Positions 1 through 9,043 are shown, numbered from the stretch's first letter. The stretch: 64,000 nt of DNA from Gordonia soli NBRC 108243 (GCF_000334455.1 NZ_BANX01000008.1:186001-250000), one strand, 5' to 3'. Program-made: numbers and translations. The notes: generated from the letters alone by a model not told the origin.

Positions 1-1
1 G

Positions 2-277
2 GTCGACAACCGGACCGTCGTCGAGACCATCCTCGAGGTGCTCGGACAGCCGGCCGACGCCTTCGACTTCGTCACCGACCGCCCCGGCCACGATCGCCGA
101 TACGCGATCGACTCGACCCGCCTGCGCACCGAACTCGGCTGGCAGCCGTCGTATCTCGACTTCCGCGCCGGACTGTCGGCGACCGTCGACTGGTATCGCG
201 ACAACACCGAGTGGTGGCAGCAGACCAAGGTCGGGGTCGAGCAGGGCTACGCGGCCACCGAGAAGGTCATCGGCTGA
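2..277 (+). CDS. dTDP-glucose 4,6-dehydratase-like protein, C-terminal fragment
   Basis: Only the last 91 codons lie in the window; the reading frame is open from base 2 and the start is off the left edge. The visible part has the extended-SDR sugar-nucleotide C-terminal pattern: a DRPGHDRRYAID segment, then ELGW and W-rich helices (WYRDN, EWW) with a 'GL..TVDWY' stretch. In dTDP-glucose 4,6-dehydratases (RmlB/RfbB, which make dTDP-4-keto-6-deoxyglucose for rhamnose) the DRPGHD motif binds the nucleotide and is diagnostic. The N-terminal NAD site and the YxxxK motif are not visible, so paralogues cannot be separated. The frame stops at TGA 275-277 and a convergent hydrolase gene follows. Confidence 0.8.
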   Translation, partial: VDNRTVVETILEVLGQPADAFDFVTDRPGHDRRYAIDSTRLRTELGWQPSYLDFRAGLSATVDWYRDNTEWWQQTKVGVEQGYAATEKVIG

Positions 278-335
278 CCTCCTCGACCGCTGGTCATCGC
301 GCTGCCGGGACATTCCGACGGCGAACGACCCGCCG

Positions 336-1241
336 TCAGCCGGCCGGAACAATCGCCCGCAGGAACCCCAGCTGGTCGGCGACGACCTTCTCGAACGCTT
401 CGCCGCCACCGTCGGCGTCGGGGTAGATGTCGAAGTGTCCGACCGGGTACCGGATCATCCGGGCGTTGAGTGATCTGTCGACGTACCGCACCGTGGTACG
501 CGGAGGGGCGACCGTGTCCCGGTCGCAGACGCACACCAGTGTCGGCGCGGACACGTGCCGCAGTGCGCGTCCCGGGAAGTGCAGTGGCACGGCCAATCCG
601 ACCCGGGCGGCGACCTCGTTGGCGAAGTCCAGTTCGTCGGGGACCAGCGGTAGGTAGCCGGGGACGGCGTCGGGTGCCGACATCAGGGCGGCGGACCCCG
701 GTGGGCCGGCGAGCGCGACGGTCACCGGGGCGCGGCCGAACACCGAACCGGCGAGGTCGGCGATGGCGCGGGCGGTCACCTTGGCACCGGAGACCGGACC
801 GAGCGCGAGCGTCGAGGCGATGCCGTCGGTGAACGGACACTGCGCGACCACCGCCGCGACGCGGCCGTCGCGACGTCCCGCGATCATCACGTGTCCGCCA
901 CCGAACGACGTGCCCCACAAGACGACCTTGGTCGGGTCGACCCCGGGGACCGATCGCGCATACGCGATGGCGGCGGCCCAGTCGTCGAGCTGTCGGCTGA
1001 TCGACAGCAGTTGCCGCGGCTGTCCATCGCTGTCGCCGAAGTGTCGGTAGTCGAAGACCAGGCAGGCGTAGCCGGCGGCGGTGAATCGTTCCGCGAACAC
1101 GTCCAGGCGCATCCGTCGCACCGCTCCGAGCCCGTGGCCCATCACGATGATCGGGACGTCCACACCATCCGTCGGTCGGTACAACCAGGCCCGACACGTC
1201 GTCCCCGACGAATCGAACTCGACGTCACTGCGCTCACTCAT
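336..1241 (-). CDS. alpha/beta hydrolase family protein
   Basis: A 301-residue hydrolase. The start is placed at ATG 1241, giving MSERSDVEF, because a GGGGGA ribosome binding site lies just before it; the frame could extend 22 codons further but without such a site. An oxyanion-type GHGLG segment is near residue 35. The nucleophile elbow is GTSFGG with Ser near residue 112, and the late DRDTVAP and GHFDIYP segments should carry the catalytic Asp and His. The GTSFGG elbow with a cap region resembles dienelactone hydrolase/acetyl-xylan-esterase-like and DUF1100-like hydrolases. The substrate cannot be told. It diverges from galE, and nothing ties their functions together. Confidence 0.8.
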   Translation of the reverse strand: MSERSDVEFDSSGTTCRAWLYRPTDGVDVPIIVMGHGLGAVRRMRLDVFAERFTAAGYACLVFDYRHFGDSDGQPRQLLSISRQLDDWAAAIAYARSVPGVDPTKVVLWGTSFGGGHVMIAGRRDGRVAAVVAQCPFTDGIASTLALGPVSGAKVTARAIADLAGSVFGRAPVTVALAGPPGSAALMSAPDAVPGYLPLVPDELDFANEVAARVGLAVPLHFPGRALRHVSAPTLVCVCDRDTVAPPRTTVRYVDRSLNARMIRYPVGHFDIYPDADGGGEAFEKVVADQLGFLRAIVPAG

Positions 1242-1423
1242 GTCTCCCCCTTCGACACCGGACTCTCGACAACGGTCAACGTACCAATTGGCAGTGGCGT
1301 TGAACACAGCGCGGAATCAGCACGTGTGGAGAACCGGGGTCTCGATCAGCGGCCCGGCCGCCCACATGATCCGTTCAGCTCCTCGGATGCATCGCCACAG
1401 CGTCGGCATCTACCGTGGTGCCC

Positions 1424-2443
1424 ATGCGTGTTCTCGTCAGCGGCGGTGCCGGATACATCGGGTCCCATACAGTCGTCCGCCTGGTGGAGGCGGGTCACGA
1501 GGTCGTCGTGGTCGACGACTTCAGCAACGCCAAACCCACGGTCGTCAACCGACTCGAGAGCCTGACCGGCGCCTCGATCCCGGTCCACGCGATAGACCTC
1601 ACCGACGTCGACAAGACCGCCCACCTCTTCGCGCACGAGCAGATCGACGCGGTGATCCATTTCGCGGGATACAAGGCAGTCGGCGAGTCCGTCGCGAAGC
1701 CGCTGGACTACTACCAGAACAACCTCGACTCCACGTTCTCGCTGGTGCGCGCGATGGAACGGCACGGAGTGCACCGATTGGTGTTCTCGTCGTCGGCGAC
1801 CGTCTACGGCGCCGAGCCGGCCCTGCCGATGACCGAGGACCTGCCGACGTCGGCGACGAATCCGTACGGCTGGACGAAGGTCATGATCGAGCAGGTGCTC
1901 CGCGACGTCGCCGCGAGTGACGACCGGTGGCGGATCGCCGCACTGCGCTACTTCAACCCGGTCGGCGCGCATCCGAGCGGCCAGATCGGCGAGGACCCCA
2001 GCGGCATCCCGAACAACCTGATGCCGTTCGTGGCTCAAGTGGCCGTGGGCAGGCGCGACAAGTTGTCGGTGTTCGGCGACGACTACGACACCCCGGACGG
2101 CACCGGCGTGCGCGACTACATCCACGTCGACGACTTGGCGGCCGGCCACGTCGCCGCACTGGACCGCATCAGCGCCGGCACCGACCCGATCTCGATCTGG
2201 AATCTCGGTACCGGACAGGGCGTCTCGGTGCTGGAGGTGGTCCGCGCATTCTCCCGGGCCAGCGGGCGGGAGATCCCCTACGAGGTCGCCGCCCGCCGCC
2301 CCGGGGACATCGCCGCGTCGTACGCCGATCCGACGCGCGCCAACGCCGAGTTGAACTGGTTCGCGCACAAGACGATCGACGACATGTGCGTCGACACCTG
2401 GCGCTGGCAGTCGGAGAACCCGAACGGCTACCCCGACGCCTGA
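1424..2443 (+). CDS. galE: UDP-glucose 4-epimerase GalE
   Basis: 339 residues, the usual GalE length. It interconverts UDP-glucose and UDP-galactose with tightly bound NAD, supplying galactose for cell-wall arabinogalactan. The NAD motif GGAGYIG is at residues 7-13, the catalytic serine lies in FSSSATVYG (about 121-129), and the YxxxK pair is Tyr148/Lys152 in NPYGWTK. The substrate-domain signatures ALRYFNPVGAHPSG, RDYIHVDDLA and NLGTGQGVSVLEV follow. The start is ATG 1424; ATG or GTG codons slightly upstream would add only two or three residues. TACCGT at 1411-1416 lies 7 nt before this ATG with no ribosome binding site between, so a leaderless message is likely. It is convergent with the membrane gene at 2474. 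Confidence 0.95.
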   Translation: MRVLVSGGAGYIGSHTVVRLVEAGHEVVVVDDFSNAKPTVVNRLESLTGASIPVHAIDLTDVDKTAHLFAHEQIDAVIHFAGYKAVGESVAKPLDYYQNNLDSTFSLVRAMERHGVHRLVFSSSATVYGAEPALPMTEDLPTSATNPYGWTKVMIEQVLRDVAASDDRWRIAALRYFNPVGAHPSGQIGEDPSGIPNNLMPFVAQVAVGRRDKLSVFGDDYDTPDGTGVRDYIHVDDLAAGHVAALDRISAGTDPISIWNLGTGQGVSVLEVVRAFSRASGREIPYEVAARRPGDIAASYADPTRANAELNWFAHKTIDDMCVDTWRWQSENPNGYPDA

Positions 2444-2473
2444 TCTGCCCTCGGAGGGGATCGGTCGAACCGG

Positions 2474-4570
2474 TCAGCCGGTGGCGAAGACCGAGTCGTC
2501 GACCCGGTACACCGTCGCCTCACCGCGGGTGAACACCGGCGTCAGTCCGGGTGCACCCTTCTGCCGCAACTCCAGGAACGGGTCGCCCTGGTGACCGTTC
2601 TCGGGATCGGGGACGCCGCGCTGGAACTCCCAGTAGCTCGGCGGGCTGTCGATCACGTAGTGCACGTTGAGATCTCGCGCGATGCGATCGATCTCGGGAT
2701 CGGCACCGATCTGCGCGACGCCCCAGAACAGGTCGCGCTGCCGCTGCGAGAAACTGTTGGCCCGATAGAACGGGAAGAGCGGGGTCAGTCCGGTCACCGG
2801 GTAGAGCCAGCCGGTGCCCTGGTCGAGGTTGTTGAGCACCACGGTGCCGCGGATGTCCGGCTGGGCGGCCAGCCACTCGTATGCGGCGATGTCGTCGGCA
2901 CCGACGAACCGACCGTCCCGCTCCTTGCTCGCGATGATCGCGTTGTCGGGGTAGCGCAACACCCCGCCGACCGCGATCAGGGCGAAGAGCAGTACCGCGG
3001 CGACCGGGGTGACCCAGGTGGACGCGTCGCGGCGAGTGCGGATCAGTCGGGACACGCCTGCGGCCGCAGCCAGCACCAGCGCGCCGATGCCGACACCTGC
3101 GGCCGCGGCGGAGAAGATCGCGGTGACGAACGTGAGCCGGTGACCCGAGTTGTAGAAGTAGCCGCCTACGGTGCCCAGCGGATACGATAGCGGCCCGAGC
3201 GCGACCACCGAGTTGGCCGTCACCAGCACGAACACCAGCCACGCAGCGAGACCCGCCCAGCAGCGCGCCCAGATCAGCACGACGAAGCCGATGGCCGCGG
3301 CGAGGACCAGCTCCCAGATCGGGTAGGTCCGCTCGAGCGGGATGGTGCCGTTGAACGCACCCTGCGCGAGCGCATCGACCATCCCGGCGCTCTCGTCGCG
3401 GAAGTCGAAGCCGGCGAGCTCGTTGTTGTCGGCGATACGGATGGTGCCCAGGATGACCGGAAGGCTGAGCACTAGCGCGCCCACGCCGATCGTGACCAGC
3501 GACGCGAAGTCGACGAGTCGGGTGCGGGCCGGTCGCCAGAGCGCCTCGAACAGCCACCACAGTCCGACCAGCACCGCGGCGAACACGAGTCCGGACGGGT
3601 GCGTGGCGGTGACCCCGGCGAGTGCCACCGCGGCGGGCACGATGCGTCGCGCGTCCCGGACCGCGCCGATGGTCAAGACCGCGGCGATCGGCGCCAGTGA
3701 CACACCGACCGCATTCGGCACCGACGTCAGCTGGATCTCGACGTACGGGAGCGAGCTGAACAGCGCCGACATCGCGGCGGCCACCCCGGCCAGGAACGCG
3801 GAGCGGTCGGCCGAGAAGCGATGGCGGGCAAGCCAGTAGGCCAGGGCGGCCACCCCGAAGGGGATCGTGATGGCCAGCACCGCAGGCGAATAGGTGTTGT
3901 AGAGCTCGACCGGGTCGGCGTCGGTGATCGGGAAGAGCAACGCGCCCACTGCATGCCACGTGTTCGGGTAGTAGTTGAACCCGTGCGTGTCGTAGTTCAT
4001 CAGCTCGCCCATGCGCAGCGCCGAACCGACACCGGATTCATGGATGAAACGCAGCGAGCTGGCGTGCCAGAGCGAGTCCCAGACCTGCGAGATGTTCTCC
4101 AGCCCACCGGGTGCCGTCTTGACCAGCGGGCGAATACAGGTGATCGCGATGATCACGGCTCCGATTGCGACACCCGCCACCAGCGCGAGCACGCCTCGGC
4201 GTCCGATCCGCGGGTCCGCAGCCCCGTCGGCTGCGCCCGCATCGCCGTCGATGTCGGGCGCACCGACCATCGCGGTGAGGCGCCGACCCGGTCGGGTACG
4301 GAACAGTCGGTCGTGGCCCCACGCCAGGACCAGCGCGGCGATCAGGGCCAACGCGGCGGTCACCAGATTCCACTCGAAGCCGATCACTCCGTACAGGACG
4401 GTGGCCAGGCTGACGATGGTGAAGGTGACCGGCGGGCCGGCGGCGACCGCGACCGGCCACGGTAGGCCCGCGCGCCGTGCGACCACCGCTCCCGGGACCA
4501 CCAGGATCAGGGCCGTCAGCAGGGTCACCCATGCACCCAGCATCACGACCGGCCCACCTCCCGTGTCCAT
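2474..4570 (-). CDS. large polytopic membrane protein (Rv3635-like, DUF6541-type)
   Basis: 698 residues with about a dozen or more hydrophobic helices (for example LLTALILVVPGAVVA at the N terminus and VLALVAGVAIGAVIIAIT near 130), then a soluble C-terminal tail of about 150 residues from 'GGVLRYPDN'. In M. tuberculosis a large membrane protein of this kind also neighbours galE (Rv3634c/Rv3635). The overall plan, many helices followed by an extracytoplasmic tail with WLAAQPD and TPLFPFYRANSFSQ segments, recalls GT-C-type lipid-linked glycosyltransferases and DUF6541 proteins. No catalytic DxD is obvious to me, so the transferase role is inference from architecture and position. The start at ATG 4570 precedes a hydrophobic first helix; MLGAWVT nine residues in is an alternative. 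Confidence 0.75.
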   Translation of the reverse strand: MDTGGGPVVMLGAWVTLLTALILVVPGAVVARRAGLPWPVAVAAGPPVTFTIVSLATVLYGVIGFEWNLVTAALALIAALVLAWGHDRLFRTRPGRRLTAMVGAPDIDGDAGAADGAADPRIGRRGVLALVAGVAIGAVIIAITCIRPLVKTAPGGLENISQVWDSLWHASSLRFIHESGVGSALRMGELMNYDTHGFNYYPNTWHAVGALLFPITDADPVELYNTYSPAVLAITIPFGVAALAYWLARHRFSADRSAFLAGVAAAMSALFSSLPYVEIQLTSVPNAVGVSLAPIAAVLTIGAVRDARRIVPAAVALAGVTATHPSGLVFAAVLVGLWWLFEALWRPARTRLVDFASLVTIGVGALVLSLPVILGTIRIADNNELAGFDFRDESAGMVDALAQGAFNGTIPLERTYPIWELVLAAAIGFVVLIWARCWAGLAAWLVFVLVTANSVVALGPLSYPLGTVGGYFYNSGHRLTFVTAIFSAAAAGVGIGALVLAAAAGVSRLIRTRRDASTWVTPVAAVLLFALIAVGGVLRYPDNAIIASKERDGRFVGADDIAAYEWLAAQPDIRGTVVLNNLDQGTGWLYPVTGLTPLFPFYRANSFSQRQRDLFWGVAQIGADPEIDRIARDLNVHYVIDSPPSYWEFQRGVPDPENGHQGDPFLELRQKGAPGLTPVFTRGEATVYRVDDSVFATG

Positions 4571-4660
4571 CGTGTTCCCGTCAGCCGCCGAGAACTGTAG
4601 TTGGAGGTTACCGGGCGGGTTCCGGCGACAGACTCGGGCCGCTCCGGGTGGCGAGCCGCC

Positions 4661-5953
4661 TCAGGTCCGAGTCGGCCGTCGCAGCATTCGATGCACCGCC
4701 GCGACCAGAATCAGTCCGGCGAGGGCAGCGGCGACCCCGAAGCCGAACATCGCGGGATAGCCGACCGACCACTGCTCGGCGATCCACGCCAGGATCATGG
4801 GCATCGCGAAGCCCAGGTAGGTGCAGCTGTAGAACACCGCGGTCATGCCGGCCAGCCGGCTCGGCGGTGCCAACCGCTGGACCTCCAGCAGGCCCGCGAT
4901 CATCGCCATGCCGTATCCACCGCCCAGCATGGTCGAGGCGACCAGCGCCAGCCAGATCGCACCGGAAGCGGCCGCCCCTGCGGCGAGGGCCATCCCGACG
5001 GCGAGCAGGCCGAAGGCCACCGCGACGCCGCGCACACCGTCGGGTCGGTCGATCCGACGACCCGCGATCTGGATGCCCAGCCCGGCCGTCAGCCCGACGA
5101 CACAGCACAACGCGGCAAAGGCGATCGGTGCCGCCGACGTCGCCTCTGTGAAGAGAGCGGGGATGACCGCGTAGCCCACACCGCAGGCCCCGAAGACCCA
5201 CGGTGCCAGCGGGAGCACCACCAGCAGGAACCGACGGTGTGTCAGCCCGCGGATCTTCAGGTCGTCGATCAGCCGGCCCGGTTGCTCGGCCCGCTGTCGG
5301 GTCTCCGGCGTCCTCACCACCCAGGCGACGGCCACCACGGCGATACCGATGTTGACCAGGTAAGGCAACACGTGCGGCCACGGCCCCCACTGCGCGAGGG
5401 CGCCCGCGAGGCCGGCCCCGATCCCGAACCCCGCGGTGAGACTCATGGCCGCACGACGCGCGCCGACTGCAGCCGGGCGGCCCTCGGTGCGGGTGATCTC
5501 GGTCAGCCAAGTGCCTCCCACCGCCATCGACAACCCCAACGCGACACCGCTGAAGACCCGGCCCACACCGAGTAACGCCAGGGAGTGCGGGCCGGCCGCG
5601 ATGAGTGCGGAGCCGACGGCTGCGAACACCGGCGCGGGCAGCATCAGCGCGCGGCGACCGAGTCGGTCCGACAACGGCCCGCCGATGAGCAGTGCCGGGA
5701 TGATGCCGAGCACGTAGGCGAAGAGGAGCCCGTCGACCGCGATACCCGAGAGCGAACCGCCCTCCCGGTACATCACCAGCAATGGGGTGAACTCGTTGCC
5801 GCCCCAGGCCGAGGCGAACATCGCCAACGACACCGGCACCCAGCGACCGGTTCGCCCGACGGACGTCGGCGCCTGAACACCCGACACCGCTGTGTGCGAC
5901 ACCGCTGTTCCCGATCCTTGGATCTTCGAGGCCTGGATCTTCGACGGGGTCAT
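4661..5953 (-). CDS. MFS transporter
   Basis: 430 residues with the 12-helix major facilitator pattern. GGPLSDRLGRRALML near residues 90-104 is the conserved loop 2-3 signature (GxxxDRxGRR). The N terminus begins with a short repeat-rich soluble stretch (KIQASKIQGSG) before the first helix, reflecting small tandem repeats in the DNA at about 5885-5945. The first codon overlaps the stop of the upstream GntR gene by 4 nt (ATGA), so the two are translationally coupled and the regulator probably controls the transporter. The substrate is unknown; FCD-type GntR partners often point to organic acids or amino acids, which is only a weak hint. No truncation is seen. Confidence 0.85.
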   Translation of the reverse strand: MTPSKIQASKIQGSGTAVSHTAVSGVQAPTSVGRTGRWVPVSLAMFASAWGGNEFTPLLVMYREGGSLSGIAVDGLLFAYVLGIIPALLIGGPLSDRLGRRALMLPAPVFAAVGSALIAAGPHSLALLGVGRVFSGVALGLSMAVGGTWLTEITRTEGRPAAVGARRAAMSLTAGFGIGAGLAGALAQWGPWPHVLPYLVNIGIAVVAVAWVVRTPETRQRAEQPGRLIDDLKIRGLTHRRFLLVVLPLAPWVFGACGVGYAVIPALFTEATSAAPIAFAALCCVVGLTAGLGIQIAGRRIDRPDGVRGVAVAFGLLAVGMALAAGAAASGAIWLALVASTMLGGGYGMAMIAGLLEVQRLAPPSRLAGMTAVFYSCTYLGFAMPMILAWIAEQWSVGYPAMFGFGVAAALAGLILVAAVHRMLRRPTRT

Positions 5954-6621
5954 GCGTCCTCCCCTGCCGATCGGCGGTCACCGGAGGTCCCCGGGACCGC
6001 ATGCACCTCGGTCATGTGCCGCGCCAGTCTCGTGCCGAACCTCCGCGCGTCGAGATCCTCGATGAGCTCGGCGAGTTCGGTGTGGTCGGCCAGGATGCGG
6101 TCGGTGACCTGGTCGTCGCGTCGCACACTCGCGGTCACCATCCGACGGTGACGCTCCCCGAGGCCCTGATAGAAATCCGACAGCAACGGGTTGTCGGCGG
6201 CCGCGACGATCAACTGGTGGAACTCCAGGTCGAGCCGGGTGAACTCGCCCAAGTCGGCGCGATCGGCAGCACGATGAGCGGCGAGGTTCGCGCGCAGGGC
6301 AGTTCCCAGGGTGGCGACCGACAGATGGTCGACGACCACGCGTTCGACCGCGTGGATCTCCAGCAGCAACCGCGCGTCGAGGACGTCGCGCGCCTCGCGA
6401 TCGGCGATCGGCACCACCAGCGCACCCCGCTTGGGATACAGCCTCATCCACCCTTCGGTCTCGAGGCGCAGGAAGGCCTCACGCACCGGGGTGCGGCTGA
6501 CCGAGCAGCGGGTCGCGATCTCACCCTCGCTCACCAACTCACCACCGGGCAGTCGGCTGGTCAAGATCAGATCCTTGACCTCCTGGTAGACCCGCTCAGC
6601 GGCCGACGATTCCTTAGACAC
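5950..6621 (-). CDS. GntR family transcriptional regulator, FCD domain
   Basis: 223 residues. An N-terminal winged helix-turn-helix (about residues 10-72) contains the GntR signatures 'VYQEVKDLIL', 'LVSEGEIATRCSVSRTPVREA' and 'LRLETEGWMRL'. A helical FCD effector domain follows, with 'DARLLLEIHAVERVV', 'LDLEFHQLIV' and a late H-T-E segment that usually contribute metal or ligand contacts. The start is GTG 6621. TAAGAT (minus strand, 6634-6629) sits 7 nt upstream, so the message looks leaderless. A near-perfect 23-bp palindrome covers that -10 and the start codon, which suggests autorepression. It is first gene of a two-gene operon with the MFS transporter (ATGA overlap). Confidence 0.9.
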   Translation of the reverse strand: MSKESSAAERVYQEVKDLILTSRLPGGELVSEGEIATRCSVSRTPVREAFLRLETEGWMRLYPKRGALVVPIADREARDVLDARLLLEIHAVERVVVDHLSVATLGTALRANLAAHRAADRADLGEFTRLDLEFHQLIVAAADNPLLSDFYQGLGERHRRMVTASVRRDDQVTDRILADHTELAELIEDLDARRFGTRLARHMTEVHAVPGTSGDRRSAGEDA

Positions 6622-6635
6622 AACTTGTATCTTAG
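6613..6635. promoter_or_regulatory. Probable GntR/FCD operator over the regulator's own -10 and start codon
   Basis: A 23-bp palindrome with arms CTTAGACACAA and TTGTATCTTAG around a central C; the arms match at 9 of 11 positions. FCD-type GntR proteins typically bind short palindromes of the TTGT/ACAA kind. It covers the minus-strand -10-like TAAGAT and the GTG start of the regulator, so binding would block transcription of the regulator-transporter operon. Confidence 0.6.
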
Positions 6636-7056
6636 ATTCGCCGTCCAGCGGATTTCGACCCCTGTGTCACGGGTGTCACAGCGACGACGCCGCAGGTGGG
6701 ACCGAGCGTCTGCTCGGTCGGCGGGCGAAAGCACACGCTCGGTGCAGCGATTGTGAGCTTTACCAGCGCCGATGCTCAATTGCTTTCGCCTCGTACCGGG
6801 TGGCAGACTGACTGGGTTCCATGTGTGCGCATCACCAATGCGCAGCCGTGGTCCGCCAGTGGAGCACCTCCGCCCGACGCCGCGGCCGACCGACCGTCGA
6901 CCTGCGCGAGCAGCGGAGCGTCGAGTCGGATCCATCGCGATCACCCCTCCGACCGTCTCGAGGGACCCACATCCGAACCACCGACGGCTACGACGCCGGT
7001 CAGCGCGAGACATCGAGGTCCGCGGCGACGGCGATGCCGTGTACGAAGGAGAGACC
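6636..7056. other. Intergenic region upstream of malic enzyme
   Basis: About 420 bp between the divergent GntR gene and malic enzyme. The frame of malic enzyme stays open leftwards to 6772, but that stretch is Arg/Pro-rich and lacks malic-enzyme similarity, so I treat it as untranslated leader. It holds a perfect 7-bp inverted repeat, TGCGCAT then 5 nt then ATGCGCA, at 6826-6844, and a strong AAGGAG ribosome binding site at about 7045-7050 for the GTG at 7057. I see no other gene. Confidence 0.5.
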
Positions 7057-8283
7057 GTGACCAGCACGGCAGATGATTACCCGAGCACCGATCTGCACGA
7101 CCCGATCGGATCCGCGGATGTGACCGAACGCCCCATCACCGACGACGAGGTGTTCCTCGCCCACGTCGGCGGCAAACTCTCCGTCGAACTACGCGGCCCC
7201 ATCGACACCCAACGCGACCTCTCCATCGCCTACACCCCCGGCGTCGCCCAGGTCTCGCGCGCCATCGACGCCGACGCCGACCTGGTCAACAAGTACACCT
7301 GGACCGACCGCCTCGTCGCCGTCGTCAGCGACGGCTCGGCAGTCCTCGGGCTCGGCGACATCGGCCCCCGCGCCTCGCTACCGGTCATGGAAGGCAAATC
7401 GGCACTGTTCCGCACCTTCGCCGGCCTCAACTCCATCCCCATCGTCCTCGACACCAAAGACCCCGACGAGATCGTCGAGACCCTGATCCGCCTGCGCCCC
7501 AGCTTCGGCGCGGTCAACCTCGAAGACATCTCCGCACCACGCTGCTTCGAGATCGAACGCCGCGTCATCGAAGCCCTCGACTGCCCGGTCATGCACGACG
7601 ACCAGCACGGCACCGCCATCGTCGTGCTCGCCGCCCTCAAAGGCGCGGTCACCGTCCTCGACCGCCCCATCACCGACCTGAAAGTCGTCATCTCCGGAGC
7701 CGGAGCCGCCGGCGTCGCGTGCGCGAACATCCTGCTCGCCGCCGGGATCTCCGACATCGTCGTCCTCGACTCCAAAGGCATCGTCTCCGCCGACCGCACC
7801 GACCTCAACCACGTCAAGGCCGACCTGGCCGCCCGCACCAACCCGCGCGCGCTGACCGGCGGCCCCGCCGACGCCCTCGCCGGCGCCGACGTGTTCCTCG
7901 GCGTGTCCGCGGGCACCGTCGACGAAACCCTCATCGCATCGATGAGCGATCAATCGATCGTGTTCGCCCTGTCCAACCCGGACCCGGAGATCCACCCCGA
8001 TCTCGCCGCGAAACACGCCGCGATCGTGGCCACCGGACGCAGCGACTTCCCCAACCAGATCAACAACGTCCTCGCCTTCCCCGGCGTGTTCGCCGGAGCC
8101 CTCGACGCCGGCGCCCGCCGCATCACCGAAGGCATGAAAATCGCCGCTGCCGAAGCCATCTACTCCGTCGTCGCACCCGACCTCGCCGCCGACCGCATCG
8201 TGCCCAGCCCACTCGACAAACGCGTCGCACCCGCAGTCGCCGCCGCAGTCGCCGACACCGCCCGCGCCGAAGGCATCTGCTGA
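7057..8283 (+). CDS. NAD(P)-dependent malic enzyme
   Basis: 408 residues, the size of short bacterial malic enzymes without a phosphotransacetylase domain. It decarboxylates malate to pyruvate. The start is GTG 7057 because an AAGGAG ribosome binding site sits 6-11 nt upstream. Signatures in order: catalytic Tyr in SIAYTPGVAQV (near residue 54), VVSDGSAVLGLGDIG (near 88-102), the Lys of MEGKSALF, metal ligands in NLEDISAPRCFEIER and MHDDQHGTAIV, the nucleotide fold VVISGAGAAGVACANILL, and ALSNPDPEI. NAD versus NADP preference cannot be assigned safely. It is transcribed away from the GntR-MFS operon; C4-dicarboxylate metabolism could link them, but that is speculation. Confidence 0.93.
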   Translation: MTSTADDYPSTDLHDPIGSADVTERPITDDEVFLAHVGGKLSVELRGPIDTQRDLSIAYTPGVAQVSRAIDADADLVNKYTWTDRLVAVVSDGSAVLGLGDIGPRASLPVMEGKSALFRTFAGLNSIPIVLDTKDPDEIVETLIRLRPSFGAVNLEDISAPRCFEIERRVIEALDCPVMHDDQHGTAIVVLAALKGAVTVLDRPITDLKVVISGAGAAGVACANILLAAGISDIVVLDSKGIVSADRTDLNHVKADLAARTNPRALTGGPADALAGADVFLGVSAGTVDETLIASMSDQSIVFALSNPDPEIHPDLAAKHAAIVATGRSDFPNQINNVLAFPGVFAGALDAGARRITEGMKIAAAEAIYSVVAPDLAADRIVPSPLDKRVAPAVAAAVADTARAEGIC

Positions 8284-8307
8284 CCCGGCTGTCCGACAGG
8301 TCGGAGG

Positions 8308-8982
8308 TCAGTCCTCCCGCTGTTGCCAGGTGCAGAGACAGACCTCGTTGCCCTCCGGGTCGGCGAGCACCCACCATTCCGGCGCGAACTCGTCGGTGAG
8401 GAGTTGGCCGTCGGCCGCGAGGGCTGCCTGAAGTCGCTGGTGCACCACGTCGTGCGGCACCCAGAGGTCGACGTGCATCCGGCTGCGTTGCGGTCGAGGC
8501 TCGTCCATCTGCTGGAAGTAGATGCCGGGTAGGCGACCCTCGGGATCGGACAGGTCGACCGAGGTGTGCTCGGGCTCTTCGTCGTAGCCGAGAACGGCCC
8601 GCCAGAACGGCGCGATCCGGGCGATGTCGAGAGCGTCGATCGCGAGTTCGAAGACCGCGGGCGGATGCTTCTCGTGCGGCGTCAGCCCGTGCTCGACGGC
8701 GATCTCGGCGATCCGGTTGGCCAGCGCGACATCGGCCTCGGTGAGCCGGTGAGCACTGTGCGTCGACAGCGCGAGATGCACCGTCGGGTAGCGGATGTCG
8801 ATATCGGGATGGTGCCCCGCCTCTTCGGCGGCCCCGATGACCGCGGTGACGAACTCACCGCCGGCGGCCATCGAGCCGGTGCGGTAGGTCGCGTGCAGCA
8901 CGTTCGACAGCACGCGCCAGGGGTCGGACACCGCCTCGGTCGCGGCAGCGGAGGTGACTGGTGTGCCTGTGGAACCGGTCAT
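8308..8982 (-). CDS. Fusion of pterin-4a-carbinolamine dehydratase-like and VOC (glyoxalase-like) domains
   Basis: 224 residues in two modules. Residues about 20-105 match pterin-4a-carbinolamine dehydratase: GHHPDIDIRYPTVHLALSTH with the catalytic-type HHPD, followed by the 'LTEADVALANRIAEIA' helix. Residues about 110-222 are a vicinal-oxygen-chelate fold, with 'DIARIAPFWRAVLGY', 'IYFQQM', 'RMHVDLWVPHDV' and the terminal 'WWVLADPEGNEVCLC'. Both modules are known alone and as a fused pair in actinobacteria; the substrate of the fused form is not known to me. The start ATG 8982 has TAGGCT 6 nt upstream (8994-8989, minus strand) and no ribosome binding site, suggesting leaderless translation. 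It diverges from the gene at 9044. Confidence 0.82.
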   Translation of the reverse strand: MTGSTGTPVTSAAATEAVSDPWRVLSNVLHATYRTGSMAAGGEFVTAVIGAAEEAGHHPDIDIRYPTVHLALSTHSAHRLTEADVALANRIAEIAVEHGLTPHEKHPPAVFELAIDALDIARIAPFWRAVLGYDEEPEHTSVDLSDPEGRLPGIYFQQMDEPRPQRSRMHVDLWVPHDVVHQRLQAALAADGQLLTDEFAPEWWVLADPEGNEVCLCTWQQRED

Positions 8983-9043
8983 GCCCCGAGCCTACGGATC
9001 GTCGGGGGCCGACCGAGCCCGCTTGTCGGGATACGCTGCGGGA

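Noticed and set aside
6664-6682. Crp/GlxR site TGTCAC-TGTCACA near the malic enzyme promoter
   Set aside because: The two TGTCAC motifs are a direct repeat, not the inverted TGTGA/TCACA arrangement, and spacing is wrong for a Crp-type dimer.
6772-7056. N-terminal extension of malic enzyme
   Set aside because: About 95 extra residues are Arg/Pro-rich with no malic-enzyme similarity, while a strong ribosome binding site precedes GTG 7057.
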